From NCBI GenBank assembly GCA_017308475.1, contig JAFKEU010000005.1, positions 310,001-374,000 on the forward strand: DNA of 64,000 nucleotides. The letters are read 5' to 3'. The notes under the pieces were generated by a model. It was not told the origin of the DNA. It saw nothing but the letters and a program-made list of their open reading frames with translations, and ran no database searches. Numbering within the stretch: position 1 is the first letter of the stretch; every line of letters begins with the position of its first letter. A program made the translations under genes and the position numbers. This DNA is from Alphaproteobacteria bacterium (lineage in GTDB: Bacteria; Pseudomonadota; Alphaproteobacteria; Micropepsales; Micropepsaceae). Positions 18,853-29,054 of this stretch are shown here, piece by piece.

Positions 18853-20403
18853 TCAGACATAATCCGCCGCGGCGGTTTCGTCCGTCTGCGCGCCACCCTT
18901 GTCCTTCAACAGCAGGTGCAGCACCCCCGCCACCGCGATGTTGAGCACCAGCGCGCTCAGGGCGGCGTAACAGGGGATGGTCCAGCCGAACAGATGCAGC
19001 GGATAGGTCGTTCCCTTGAAGCCCAGCTCGGCGACCATCCATGTCCCCGATCCGATGCCCGCCGCCCAGCCCGCCAGCAGCGCCCACGGATTGAGCCGCA
19101 CATACAGCGCCAGCAGCACCGCGGGCACGGTCTGGCAGATCCAGATGCCGCCCAGAAGCTGAAGCTGGATGGCATAGGTCGTGTCGATCTCCAGCACGAA
19201 GAACAGTGCCCCCAGCTTGGCGATGAAGGCGACCAGCTTGGCCATCTTCGCCTCGGTCCGGGGCGCGCAGTCCGGCGCGATGAAGCCCTTGTAGATATTG
19301 CGGGTGAAAAGATTTCCGCAGGCGATCGCCATGATGGACGCGGGCATCAGGGCGCCAATGGCGATGGCGGCAAAGGCAAAGCCCGCGAACCAGGCCGGGA
19401 ACATGTGCAGGAACAGCGCCGGCACCGCGAAGTTGGCGCTGTAGGCTGCAAAGCCCGCGGCATATTCGGGCATCTTGTCGACGCCCGCCGCCACCGCCAT
19501 GTAGCCAAGCAGCGCGATCAGCGCCAGCGCCACCGAATAGGCCGGCAGCACAATGGCGTTGCGCCGGATCACATGGCGGCTGGAAGACGACAACAGTCCC
19601 GTCACCGAATGGGGATAGAGGAACAGCGCCAGCAACGATCCCGCCGCCAGCGTCACATAGGAAAAACCCGCCCCGAAACTGTGGTCGGGCGCGGCCGGCA
19701 GCGTCAGCTTCTCCACCGGCATCGCGGCGAAGATGTGCGAATAGCCGCCCAGCTGGGCGGGAATGACGATGATCGCCGCCAGCACGGTGACATAGACCAG
19801 AAGATCCTTGACCACCGCGATCAGGGCGGTACCGCGCAGCCCGCTGGTATAGGTGAAGGCCGCCAGCACTGCGAAAGCCACCACCAGGGGCACCGAAACC
19901 TGGCCCAGCAGCGGCACGGCGATATTGTAATCCATGCCGATGGCGGCGAAGACCACCTGCATGCCCACCAGCTGCAGCGCGATATAGGGCAGCACCGCCA
20001 CCATGCCCGTCACCGCGATGGCCAGCGACAGTCCCCTGTGGCCGAAGCGGCCCTGCACGAAATCGGCGGCGGTGATGTAGCCGTGCTTGTGCGCCACCGA
20101 CCACAGGCGCGGAAACGCCATGAACAGCACCGGATACATCAGCGAGGCGTAAGGAACGGCAAAGAAGCCCATCGCCCCGGCACCGAACATCAGCGCCGGC
20201 ACGGCAATGAAGGTATAGGCGGTATAAAGATCGCCCCCCAGCAGGAACCAGGTGATCAGGGTGCCGAAGCTGCGCCCCCCCAGGCCCCATTCATGCAGCT
20301 GGGAAAGATCGCCGGCGCGCCAGCGCGATCCGAACAGGCCCAGGATGGCGACGAACACGAACAGCGCCAGGAAGACGCCGATGGTCACGGAATTGGCGCT
20401 CAT
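18853..20403 (-). CDS. Sodium:solute symporter (SSS family)
   Basis: A 516-residue transporter with about 13 hydrophobic segments. WFLLGGDLYTAYTFIAVPAL and the DFVQGRFGHRGLSLAIAV region match SSS permeases that occur with a DUF3311 partner. The ATG at 20403 overlaps the last base of the upstream DUF3311 gene. Substrate is not evident; organic acids are the usual range for this subgroup. Confidence 0.88.
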   Translation of the reverse strand: MSANSVTIGVFLALFVFVAILGLFGSRWRAGDLSQLHEWGLGGRSFGTLITWFLLGGDLYTAYTFIAVPALMFGAGAMGFFAVPYASLMYPVLFMAFPRLWSVAHKHGYITAADFVQGRFGHRGLSLAIAVTGMVAVLPYIALQLVGMQVVFAAIGMDYNIAVPLLGQVSVPLVVAFAVLAAFTYTSGLRGTALIAVVKDLLVYVTVLAAIIVIPAQLGGYSHIFAAMPVEKLTLPAAPDHSFGAGFSYVTLAAGSLLALFLYPHSVTGLLSSSSRHVIRRNAIVLPAYSVALALIALLGYMAVAAGVDKMPEYAAGFAAYSANFAVPALFLHMFPAWFAGFAFAAIAIGALMPASIMAIACGNLFTRNIYKGFIAPDCAPRTEAKMAKLVAFIAKLGALFFVLEIDTTYAIQLQLLGGIWICQTVPAVLLALYVRLNPWALLAGWAAGIGSGTWMVAELGFKGTTYPLHLFGWTIPCYAALSALVLNIAVAGVLHLLLKDKGGAQTDETAAADYV

Positions 20404-20606
20404 TACCGGCGTTCCTGATGCAGATAGACCGGCACGATGCAGGCGGCGGTCAGCACCACCCAAAGGATCTGCCACCAGTAGAAAAAGGGAATGCCGAAAA
20501 GCTGCGGCTCGATGCTGTTGTAGAAGGGCACCCAGAAGAACGCCAGGTACGGCACCAGCAGCATCAGATAGACCGGATGGAATTTCCGGCGCGCCCCGTT
20601 ATTCAT
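20403..20606 (-). CDS. DUF3311 small membrane protein
   Basis: A 67-residue protein with two hydrophobic segments (LMLLVPYLAFFWVPFY and WWQILWVVLTAACIVPVYL). DUF3311 proteins are commonly encoded directly before SSS symporters and may act as an accessory subunit. GAAGGGGAAAC precedes the ATG, and the TAATG overlap with the symporter gene implies translational coupling. Confidence 0.85.
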   Translation of the reverse strand: MNNGARRKFHPVYLMLLVPYLAFFWVPFYNSIEPQLFGIPFFYWWQILWVVLTAACIVPVYLHQERR

Positions 20607-20660
20607 TGTTTCCCCTTCGGTGAAATCCTGACGTGCGCCTCTGCGGGCAGTCCGTCATGT

Positions 20661-21212
20661 CTATTTCGGCGGTGGTACGAAATCCTGGCCCGCCGGCGGC
20701 TTGCCTGCATCCTTGGGGACATAGCGGGTGCTGGTCATCGGCCCCTCGCCCACCAGCATGATGATGCAGGGTCCGGTTTCGGCCTTGGCACCGTCCCAAT
20801 GGATGGTGTTCTTGATGTCGGTGACAAAGGTGCCCGCCGGAATGGGATACATCTTGCCGGGGTCATAATGGGTGCTGGACGACACCCACCAGCTGCCCGA
20901 CACGACATAGACATAGCGGTCGGTGGAATGGAAATGCGGCTGGGAATTGTGCCCCGGCTCCCATTTGATCAGCACGCCATAGATGCCTGGTTTGGACGAG
21001 TCGCCGAACAGCTTTGCGCTGCACTCGCCATTGCCGCATTTCCACGGAATGTCCTTGCCGAACACCATGGGGATGTGGCTGGGATCGGGCACGGGCTGGC
21101 TGGTTTTGGGTGGGCCCTGGTTCAGAAGCTGGGCCTGCGTCTCGGCCAGGGCGGGCGCCGCCACGGCCATCGCGGCAGCGGCGGCAAAAGCCGGAAAAAT
21201 TTTCAGGCGCAT
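20661..21212 (-). CDS. Secreted cupin-domain protein (paralogue 1)
   Basis: A 183-residue protein with a signal peptide ending near APALAE and one cupin barrel. The GHNSQPHFH segment gives the H-x-H metal ligands, the usual acidic ligand of cupin motif 1 is not evident, and PAGTFVTDIKNTIHW is motif 2. Two cysteines (WKCGNGECSAKLFGD) could form a disulfide in the periplasm. It is clearly related to the next gene upstream. Function is unknown. An intrinsic terminator sits just before its ribosome binding site. Confidence 0.8.
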   Translation of the reverse strand: MRLKIFPAFAAAAAMAVAAPALAETQAQLLNQGPPKTSQPVPDPSHIPMVFGKDIPWKCGNGECSAKLFGDSSKPGIYGVLIKWEPGHNSQPHFHSTDRYVYVVSGSWWVSSSTHYDPGKMYPIPAGTFVTDIKNTIHWDGAKAETGPCIIMLVGEGPMTSTRYVPKDAGKPPAGQDFVPPPK

Positions 21213-21226
21213 GGATGGGTCTCCCG

Positions 21227-21252
21227 AAAAAAGCGCCGCCGCACGGCGGCGC
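21227..21252 (-). terminator. Intrinsic terminator between the two cupin genes
   Basis: On the minus strand the perfect stem GCGCCGCCG/CGGCGGCGC with a two-base loop is followed by six T. It lies 8 nt after the stop of cupin 2 and 14 nt before the ATG of cupin 1, so it should stop most cupin 2 transcripts before cupin 1. Confidence 0.85.
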
Positions 21253-21260
21253 CCCGCCGG

Positions 21261-21797
21261 TCAGTTGCTCGGTTTGGGCTTGCCGTTCTCGTCCACCTGG
21301 ATGGTCTTGACCGGGCCGATGCCCACCAGCTCCAGCACGGCAGGCTCCTTTTCGCCGGTGCGCGCGCCGTCCCAGTGGACGGTGTTCTTGCGGTCGATCG
21401 CCACCGTGCCGGCATGGACCGGATAGGTGGTGCGCTCGTCATAGACATTGCTGGTCGAAACCCACCAGGTGCCCGAAATGACATAGGCATAGCGTTCCTG
21501 GTCGTGGAAATGGGGCTTGGAGAAATGCCCCGGATACCATTTGTAGATCACGCCATAGAGGCCCGGCTTGCTGGGGTCGCCGAACAGGGTGCAGGTTTCC
21601 TGCACGCCCACCTTGCCGGTGCATTTGATGTCCTTGGGCAGGGTGACGGGGATATGGCTGGGATCGGGCACCGGACCGATGGGGTCGTGGATGGTGGTCC
21701 CGACCTTGGGATCGGTTTGCGCCACGGCCATGACGCCAAGGCCGGCGGCGCCGGCCGCAACGGCGGCGCCCAGAAGAATCTTCGCGAGCGAATGCAT
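21261..21797 (-). CDS. Secreted cupin-domain protein (paralogue 2)
   Basis: A 178-residue protein with a signal peptide ending near VMAVAQ and a single cupin barrel. GHFSKPHFHDQERYAYVISG supplies H-x-H, and HAGTVAIDRKNTVHW corresponds to motif 2. It shares PDPSHIP, LFGDPSKPGLYGV and the paired cysteines with its neighbour, so the two arose by duplication. Substrate is unknown. It is followed by a strong terminator. Confidence 0.8.
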   Translation of the reverse strand: MHSLAKILLGAAVAAGAAGLGVMAVAQTDPKVGTTIHDPIGPVPDPSHIPVTLPKDIKCTGKVGVQETCTLFGDPSKPGLYGVIYKWYPGHFSKPHFHDQERYAYVISGTWWVSTSNVYDERTTYPVHAGTVAIDRKNTVHWDGARTGEKEPAVLELVGIGPVKTIQVDENGKPKPSN

Positions 21798-21893
21798 GAT
21801 CGTATCTCCCGGGGATTTATGCCGGGGATGATAGGCGGGAAGACGTGCTTCTCACAAGAAAAGTCGGTTTCTTCGCGGGTGCAACAGAAACGG

Positions 21894-22115
21894 TCACGCC
21901 GAACGGCGGCTGACGAACACCAGGCCCACGCCCGCGATCACCGCGGCGATACCGGCGGCGGTCGGAATCCAGACGCTGTGGTCTTCCTGGGAATTGATCT
22001 GGATGGGACCGATATCGGCCACGTTCTTGGTTTCGGTCCAGTGGACCGACCGGAAGATCAGTCCGCCAATGCCGGCAAGGATCAGCACCACGCCCAGGAT
22101 CGCAAGCGGTTTCAT
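21894..22115 (-). CDS. Small two-helix membrane protein
   Basis: 73 residues with hydrophobic segments near 4-21 and 48-69, joined by a short polar loop that should lie on the outer face. The layout resembles DUF3185-like proteins, but I am not certain of the family. It lies on the same strand as the cupin genes, 96 nt upstream of cupin 2. Confidence 0.6.
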   Translation of the reverse strand: MKPLAILGVVLILAGIGGLIFRSVHWTETKNVADIGPIQINSQEDHSVWIPTAAGIAAVIAGVGLVFVSRRSA

Positions 22116-22269
22116 GGTTCTCTCCGCAAAATGGCGCGGCCCCGAACCGGCCGCCTACAATGCGGTGGAAACGGCGGGACGGAACCGTTGGTTCCGTCAT
22201 GGCGGAAGGCCGCTCAGCGGACCGAAGCCGTCGACCAGGCCCTTGAGCACGCAGATCGGTCCGGCTCTT

Positions 22270-22503
22270 TCCTCTCCCCTTGAGGGAGAGGACGCAAAAT
22301 CCTGCACTTGGCGAAGCGTCAGCGAAGCCAAGTGCTTGGATTTTGCTAGGTGAGGGGGTACGTCCATGACGACCAACTCACCCCTTACCGGAATAATCAC
22401 TGGGTTGAGCGTCGCTACCGCTCCACTAACCCAGTGATTTTTCTTCCTCCACCGGACGCGCTTGGCCGCACGCCCGTCCTTCGGCCCCCTCAAGGGGAGA
22501 GGA
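22270..22503. repeat. Composite palindromic element, copy A
   Basis: A 234-bp unit bounded by 17-bp perfect terminal inverted repeats (TCCTCTCCCCTTGAGGG and its complement). Inside are hairpins at 22271-22291, 22295-22345 and 22349-22393, plus a perfect 12-bp stem AATCACTGGGTT/AACCCAGTGATT at 22395-22439. Copy B at 28366-28555 has the same order of hairpins and long identical stretches such as GCACTTGGCGAAGCGTCAGC. It occupies most of the 420-bp gap between yifB and the 73-residue protein gene; nothing coding is visible there. Confidence 0.85.
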
Positions 22504-22535
22504 AAAATAAATGTCGATGCAGCCTGCGCGCCGTC

Positions 22536-24053
22536 TTACCCGTTAGGATGCACGATCCGGCGGTACGACAGCGCCTCCGCCACATGGGCGCGGGCGACGG
22601 TGTCGGCCCCGGCCAGGTCGGCGATGGTGCGCGCCACTTTCAGCACGCGGTGATAGCCGCGCGCCGACAGGCGCATGGCGGATGCCGCCTCGGTCAGAAG
22701 CTTTGCGCCCGCCGCATCGGGCGTGGCCACCTCGTCCAGCAACTCGCCCTCGGCCTCGGCATTGGTGCGGACGGGATGATCCTTGAAGCGTTCGCGCTGG
22801 ATGGCACGCGCCGCGCCCACACGCGCCGCGACCTCGGCGCTGCCCTCGGCGGGCGGCGGCAGGGCAAGATCGGCGGCCGACACGGCGGCGACATCGACAT
22901 GGATGTCGATGCGGTCGAACAGCGGACCCGAAATGCGCGACTGATAGTCCACCGCGCATTTGGGCGCGCGCCCGCAGGCTTGATGGGGATCGGTCAGATA
23001 GCCGCAGCGGCAGGGGTTCATCGCCGCCACCAGCTGGAAGCGCGCCGGATAGCGTAAGTGCGCGTTGGCGCGCGCCACCACCGCCTCGCCGGTTTCGATG
23101 GGCTGGCGCAGGCTGTCCAGCACCGCGCGGGCGAACTCCGGCAGCTCGTCCAGGAACAGCACGCCCAGATGCGCCAATGACACTTCGCCGGGTTTGACCT
23201 TCAGCCCGCCGCCCACCAGCGCCGCCATCGACGCGGAATGATGCGGATTGCGGAAAGGCCGGTTGCGGCTGATCGCGCCGCCTTCCAGCGCCCCGGCCAG
23301 CGACTGGATCATGCTGATCTCCAGCGCCTCGCGCGCATCCAGCGGCGGCAGAAGCCCGGGCAGCCGCGCCGCCATCATCGACTTGCCCGCGCCGGGCGGA
23401 CCGATCATCAGAAGGTTGTGCCCGCCGGCGGCGGTGATCTCCAGCGCGCGCTTGGCGCTCTCCTGGCCCTTCACGTCGCGCAGGTCGGGCGCGGCGCGTG
23501 GGCTCTCGGCCACTTTCGGCGCGGGCGGCGAAAGAACGCTGGCGCCCTTCATGTGATTGACCAGCGCGATCAGCGACGGCGCCGCCAATATGTCGATGGC
23601 GCCCGCGAACGCCGCTTCCGGTCCGTTCGCGGCGGGACAGATCAGCCCGCGCCCCTGTTCGGATGCCGCCAGCGCGGCGGGCAGGACCCCGGTGACGGGC
23701 GTGATCGCAGCGTCCAGCGACAACTCGCCCAGCGCCACGAAGTTGGCCATCTCGCTGGCGGGCACCACGCCCATCGCCGCCAGAAGCCCCAGCGCGATGG
23801 GAAGGTCGTAATGGCTTCCTTCCTTGGGCAGGTCGGCCGGCGCCAGGTTGACGGTGATGCGCTTGAACGGCAGCGCCAGGCCGATCGCGGACAGCGCGGC
23901 ACGCACCCGCTCGCGGCTTTCGGCCACCGCCTTGTCGGCCAGGCCCACGACATTGAACTGCCCGCCCCCGGAATCGGAAATGTGAACCTGTACGTCCACC
24001 TCCCTGGCCTCGATGCCCTGAAAGGCGACGGTATAGACGTGCGCGACAGCCAC
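22536..24053 (-). CDS. comM: YifB/ComM family AAA+ ATPase (Mg chelatase-like)
   Basis: A 505-residue protein: N-terminal ChlI fold (EAREVDVQVHIS, VGLADKAVAESRERVRAALS, NLAPADLPKEGSHYDLPIAL), AAA+ core with Walker A GPPGAGKSMMA, and a C-terminal domain with ARGYHRVLKVARTIADL. ComM is a hexameric helicase that aids branch migration in natural transformation of some bacteria; in others the role is unknown. The open frame starts at 24170, but the GTG at 24053, directly before the conserved AHVYTVAFQGIEAREV, fits the family length. Confidence 0.88.
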   Translation of the reverse strand: MAVAHVYTVAFQGIEAREVDVQVHISDSGGGQFNVVGLADKAVAESRERVRAALSAIGLALPFKRITVNLAPADLPKEGSHYDLPIALGLLAAMGVVPASEMANFVALGELSLDAAITPVTGVLPAALAASEQGRGLICPAANGPEAAFAGAIDILAAPSLIALVNHMKGASVLSPPAPKVAESPRAAPDLRDVKGQESAKRALEITAAGGHNLLMIGPPGAGKSMMAARLPGLLPPLDAREALEISMIQSLAGALEGGAISRNRPFRNPHHSASMAALVGGGLKVKPGEVSLAHLGVLFLDELPEFARAVLDSLRQPIETGEAVVARANAHLRYPARFQLVAAMNPCRCGYLTDPHQACGRAPKCAVDYQSRISGPLFDRIDIHVDVAAVSAADLALPPPAEGSAEVAARVGAARAIQRERFKDHPVRTNAEAEGELLDEVATPDAAGAKLLTEAASAMRLSARGYHRVLKVARTIADLAGADTVARAHVAEALSYRRIVHPNG

Positions 24054-24235
24054 AACGCTTTGAAGAATCCAGCCCCGAATCCAGATTGGCATTTGTGGCT
24101 GGGCGCGTCCATCGCCGCCTTTTCGCCGCGATCTTCTTTGCAGCGCAGCACATTTTGCCGCCGTCCACACCGGAACATTGCCGCGCGAGGCCGCGTTACC
24201 AGTTGCGACAAATCGACAAGATTTCAGGACGGCAT

Positions 24236-24370
24236 ATGACAGTCATTCGACCCGAACATCGCGCCGAAGCCCGTGCGGCGGAAGACGTCCGCGCCTTCGA
24301 CATCGTGATGGCGCTGGGCGGCTGCTGGGTGCTGCTGGGCGTCATCCTCTACATGGCGGTCGCGAGCTGA
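24236..24370 (+). CDS. Small single-helix membrane protein
   Basis: A 44-residue frame (MTVIRPEHRAEARAAEDVRA, then a hydrophobic helix of about 19 residues). The ATG at 24236 is the most downstream start that keeps both the charged head and the helix. It is divergent from comM with 182 bp between starts, and a terminator for the opposing gene follows it. I do not recognise a family; coding status rests on composition and topology. Confidence 0.5.
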   Translation: MTVIRPEHRAEARAAEDVRAFDIVMALGGCWVLLGVILYMAVAS

Positions 24371-24378
24371 AAGGAAAA

Positions 24379-24401
24379 CGCCCGGACGATCCGCCCGGGC
24401 G
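24379..24401 (-). terminator. Intrinsic terminator of the DUF885 gene
   Basis: The stem CGCCCGG/CCGGGCG with a 9-nt loop is followed on the minus strand by TTTTCCTTT. It lies 25 nt after the stop codon of the DUF885 gene, which fits factor-independent termination. On the plus strand no T run follows the hairpin. Confidence 0.65.
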
Positions 24402-24426
24402 CCTCCCATCGCAATGTCGTCAGGCC

Positions 24427-26244
24427 TTACGCCTTGGCCCCCGCGATATAGCGGTCGGTGATGCCGTCCAGCAGGTCCAGCGGCACCGCGCCCGCCGTCA
24501 GCATCGCATCATGGAATTTGCGGATGTCGAAGTGGCTGCCAAGCGCCTTCTTCGCCTTGTCCCGCTCCTTCAGGAAGGCCAGCTTGCCCAGCATGTAGGT
24601 GCAGGCCTGGCCCGGCCACACGCAATAGCGCTCGATCTCGGTCACCGCGCTGGCTTCCTTGTCGCCCAGCGTGTCGATGTAATACTTCACCGCCTGTTCG
24701 CGGCTCCATTTCATCGCATGCATGCCGCTGTCCACCACCAGGCGCACGCCGCGGAACATGGCGTCATGCAGCTGGCCGATCTGGCCCAGGGGATCGCCAT
24801 CATACATGCCCATCTCGCCGGCGAGCTGTTCGGAATAAAGCGCCCAGCCCTCGATATAGGCCGAGAAGAACGCCAGCTTCCTGATCAGCGGCAGCCCCGC
24901 TTCCTGCTGGATGGAAAGCTGCAGGTGATGGCCGGGAATGCCTTCGTGATAGGTCAGCGTCGGCAGCGTCCACTTCGGCACTTCGGCGGTGTCGCGCAGG
25001 TTGATCCAGTAGATGCCGGGGCGCTTACCGTCCAGCGAGGCATTGTTGTAATAGCCGCCGGGCTGCGCCGCCTCGATATTCTTGGGCACCCGCTTGATCA
25101 GAAGGTCGGCCTTGGGCAGCACGCCGAAGGTGGACGGCAGCTTGGCGCGGATCTCCTGCACCTTCTTGTTCAGGTCCGCGATCAGCTGCTCCTTGGCCGC
25201 GTCGGTGTTGGGATACCGATAGCGCGGATCGGCATACATCGCCTTCAGCCGCTCGCCCACCGTGCCCTTGGTCAGGCCGTTCTTCTTCATCAGCGCGTCG
25301 ATCTTCGCCGTATGGTCCTTGACGATGGAAAGGCCGATCTGGTGGATCTCCTGCGGGCTCTTGTCGGTGGTGGCCCACTGCTTCAGGCTGGCGCGGTAAT
25401 AGGCGTCGCCTTGCGGAAGCCGCCACACGCCCGCGTCATGGGTGGCCTTTTTCTGCAGCTCTTCCACCAGCGCGATCTGCCGCTCCAGCGCGGGATAGAC
25501 TTTCTCTTCCACCAGGCGGGCGGCCCATTTGCCCCAGTCGCCGGCGATCTTCTTCTCCTTGGTCCGCCGCACGATGGATTCGGTCAGGGGCGAGGCCTCG
25601 GCCTTGGGCTCGCGCAGCTGCTTCATCTGCAGCAGCGTCTTGGCCAGCGCGAAGTCGGGCGCGAACACCCCTTGCGCCGCGTCATGGCGCTGCACGTCGA
25701 TTTCCTGGTCCATCGCCCGTCCGAACCCGTCCAGGCGCGCCAGATAGGCGTCGGCATCCTCGCGCGTCTCAATGGTGTGCTGGTTGTCCAGGAAGGACGG
25801 GCCCTGGCTGTAATTGCCGGTCAGCTGCGACAGGATATAGGGCTGGCCCGCAATGCCGGGGCCATAGTCAAAGCGCGCGCCGTCCACCTGGGTCTTCAGC
25901 CCGTACATGACGACGTCATACGAAACCAGGTCATCGCCCTTCAGCCCGGCGCGGCTGATTGCCGACAGGCGCTTCATCTGGCTGGCCGCCAGCGCCTTGT
26001 TGCGCGCGATGGCGGCCAGCGAGGCGTCGTCGATCAGGCTTTTCTGCCAGGCGCGCGGCCCCGTATCCATGCCCAGCGACGAGACGGTGAGGGGCGAGGC
26101 ATCCAGATTCTCGGCGACGAAATTGTCGAACAGCTCGGCCAGCGGCTTGTCGGCCCCCTGATGGGTCCCCTGCGCGAAGGTGGGCGTGGCCGAAAGCGCC
26201 GTCAGGGCGGCGCCGGATTTCAAAAGGCTGCGGCGGTCAAACAT
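24427..26244 (-). CDS. Tat-exported DUF885 family peptidase-like protein
   Basis: A 605-residue protein with a twin-arginine leader (FDRRSLLKSGAALTALSA) and probable cleavage near TFAQG, so a periplasmic location is likely. The DUF885 core includes LTYHEGIPGHHLQ, with HExxxGHH zinc-ligand spacing, and FSAYIEGWALYSEQLA. Related proteins are annotated as carboxypeptidases or X-Pro peptidases; no substrate is evident. The open frame begins at 26403, but the ATG at 26244 starts the signal sequence. It is followed by a terminator. Confidence 0.85.
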   Translation of the reverse strand: MFDRRSLLKSGAALTALSATPTFAQGTHQGADKPLAELFDNFVAENLDASPLTVSSLGMDTGPRAWQKSLIDDASLAAIARNKALAASQMKRLSAISRAGLKGDDLVSYDVVMYGLKTQVDGARFDYGPGIAGQPYILSQLTGNYSQGPSFLDNQHTIETREDADAYLARLDGFGRAMDQEIDVQRHDAAQGVFAPDFALAKTLLQMKQLREPKAEASPLTESIVRRTKEKKIAGDWGKWAARLVEEKVYPALERQIALVEELQKKATHDAGVWRLPQGDAYYRASLKQWATTDKSPQEIHQIGLSIVKDHTAKIDALMKKNGLTKGTVGERLKAMYADPRYRYPNTDAAKEQLIADLNKKVQEIRAKLPSTFGVLPKADLLIKRVPKNIEAAQPGGYYNNASLDGKRPGIYWINLRDTAEVPKWTLPTLTYHEGIPGHHLQLSIQQEAGLPLIRKLAFFSAYIEGWALYSEQLAGEMGMYDGDPLGQIGQLHDAMFRGVRLVVDSGMHAMKWSREQAVKYYIDTLGDKEASAVTEIERYCVWPGQACTYMLGKLAFLKERDKAKKALGSHFDIRKFHDAMLTAGAVPLDLLDGITDRYIAGAKA

Positions 26245-26435
26245 TCCAGGGTCCTTTAGCAAATCAAAGGGCCTCACGCCCAGCGCGCGGGCCCTGTCTT
26301 GCAGGGCAGGATGGCGTGCCGCGGAACATTGCGGCAAGTCCCCGGGAATTGCGATTTTTTCAGGAGCCTTGATCGAATCTGGCGCCAAAGGCCGCGCCGG
26401 CATTCAAATCGGGCGGGTTGCCCGTTTCGGCGTTC

Positions 26436-26743
26436 CTATTCGGGCGCGACAGTGACCTTGATGCCGTCGGTCTCGTCCGAACAGATGATCTGGCACGACA
26501 GGCGCGAATTCGGTTCCACCGCCAGCGCCATGTCCAGCATGTCGATCTCCGCATCGCTGGGCTTGGGCAGCTTGTCGAACCAGCCGTCATTCACATAGAC
26601 ATGGCAGGTGGCGCAGGCACAGGCCCCACCGCATTCCGCCGCGATGTCCAGCCCGCCGTCGCGCAGGATTTCCATCACGCTCCAGCCGTCGCGGCCTTCC
26701 AGCGTATATTCCTTGCCCTGGCGATCGATGGCGAAGATCTTCA

Positions 26744-26744
<1 letters not shown>
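26436..26744 (-). CDS. 2Fe-2S ferredoxin (adrenodoxin type)
   Basis: A 102-residue electron carrier. The cluster ligands lie in ECGGACACATCHVYV (C-x5-C-x2-C) with the fourth cysteine in SRLSCQIICSD. The ATG overlaps the stop of the ferredoxin reductase gene by one base (TGATG), so the two are cotranscribed and probably function as a redox pair. Candidate recipients include Fe-S assembly or a P450; none is adjacent. Confidence 0.93.
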
Positions 26745-28254
<1,510 letters not shown>

Positions 28255-28279
28255 CAGCTCGATGGGAGTGCAACCCAAT

Positions 28280-28320
28280 CGTCATGGCCCGTCCGTACGC
28301 TGTCGCTGCGGGCCATGACG
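28280..28320. repeat. Dispersed palindromic repeat, GTCATGGCCC family, copy 2
   Basis: A perfect 12-bp inverted repeat CGTCATGGCCCG/CGGGCCATGACG with a 17-nt loop, 25 bp after the chorismate mutase stop. The arms are identical to the outer arms of copy 1 at 5472-5546. Confidence 0.85.
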
Positions 28321-28365
28321 GACCAGGACGGACCAGGACCAATCGCCATTCGTGAAATTCGGTTC

Positions 28366-28555
28366 CCCTCTCCCCTTGTGGGAGAGGACGCAAAATCTTG
28401 CACTTGGCGAAGCGTCAGCGAGCCCAAGTGCTTAGATTTTGCTGGTGAGGGGTCACATCCCAAACTTACCCCTCACCTGAAAAATCAATGGGCTGAGCGT
28501 CGCTGTCGCTCCGCTACCCCAATGATTTTTCTTCCTCTCCCACAAGGGGAGAGGG
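28366..28555. repeat. Composite palindromic element, copy B
   Basis: A 190-bp unit with 22-bp perfect terminal inverted repeats (CCCTCTCCCCTTGTGGGAGAGG at 28366-28387, its complement at 28534-28555). Each arm also folds on itself (CCTCTCCC/GGGAGAGG). Inside are an imperfect long stem containing GCACTTGG/CCAAGTGC, a perfect 10-bp stem GGTGAGGGGT/ACCCCTCACC, and a weaker AATCA...TGATT stem. The order matches copy A. It has no coding frame and resembles a MITE or a compound intergenic repeat. Confidence 0.88.
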
Positions 28556-28847
28556 GGCAGTCAATTCGCTGCCGATGCCTGGGCGCGCTTGGCCTCGCGT
28601 CCGTCCTTCGTGCGCCGGCATTTGTCAGTGAGATATCCAACACGCCGCCGAGCGTTTCCCATGCGATACTGCCGCCATGACAGACGGGGCACGCACATCC
28701 AATCCCTATCCCCGTTGGACAAAGGGGGGAGGGGTCAGAAAATCGCGAAAACAATTCGCGAAAAACCGATGCGCGCCAGCGCCTTGCGAAGTTGCGCAAT
28801 ATTCGAATGCCGGACAGCCCGGCGCGCCCCTGTCCACAATCCCCGTA
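28556..28847. other. Gene-free stretch inside the repeat island
   Basis: I see no convincing coding frame between chorismate mutase (ends 28254) and the methyltransferase (ends 29055) on either strand. Bases 28583-28610 resemble 22455-22483 next to the end of copy A. A short palindrome, TCGCGAA/TTCGCGA, lies near 28743-28760. The open frames here have no family features. Confidence 0.6.
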
Positions 28848-28952
28848 GTCATGGCCCACTTTACGTGGGCCATCCAGGGCGCCGGAGCCTGTTGCCCTGG
28901 ATGGCCCGGCCACCCGGATCGCTGCGCGACCGTGTGGTGGCCGGGCCATGAC
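28848..28952. repeat. Dispersed palindromic repeat, GTCATGGCCC family, copy 3 (long form)
   Basis: Outer arms GTCATGGCCC and GGGCCATGAC bound a 105-bp unit that can form three hairpins: ATGGCCCAC/GTGGGCCAT, CCAGGGC/GCCCTGG and ATGGCCCGGCCACC/GGTGGCCGGGCCAT. The terminal core is shared with copies 1 and 2, so lengths within the family vary by internal stems. From 28953 to the methyltransferase stop region I see nothing further. Confidence 0.8.
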
Positions 28953-29054
28953 AAATGCGCTGCGGAAAGTGTTCCAGCGCCCGATACTTTTAAGCGGGCA
29001 AGTATCTGGCGATCAGGTCCTGAAACGCCTGTCCCCGCCCCGGTTCGCCCGGCC

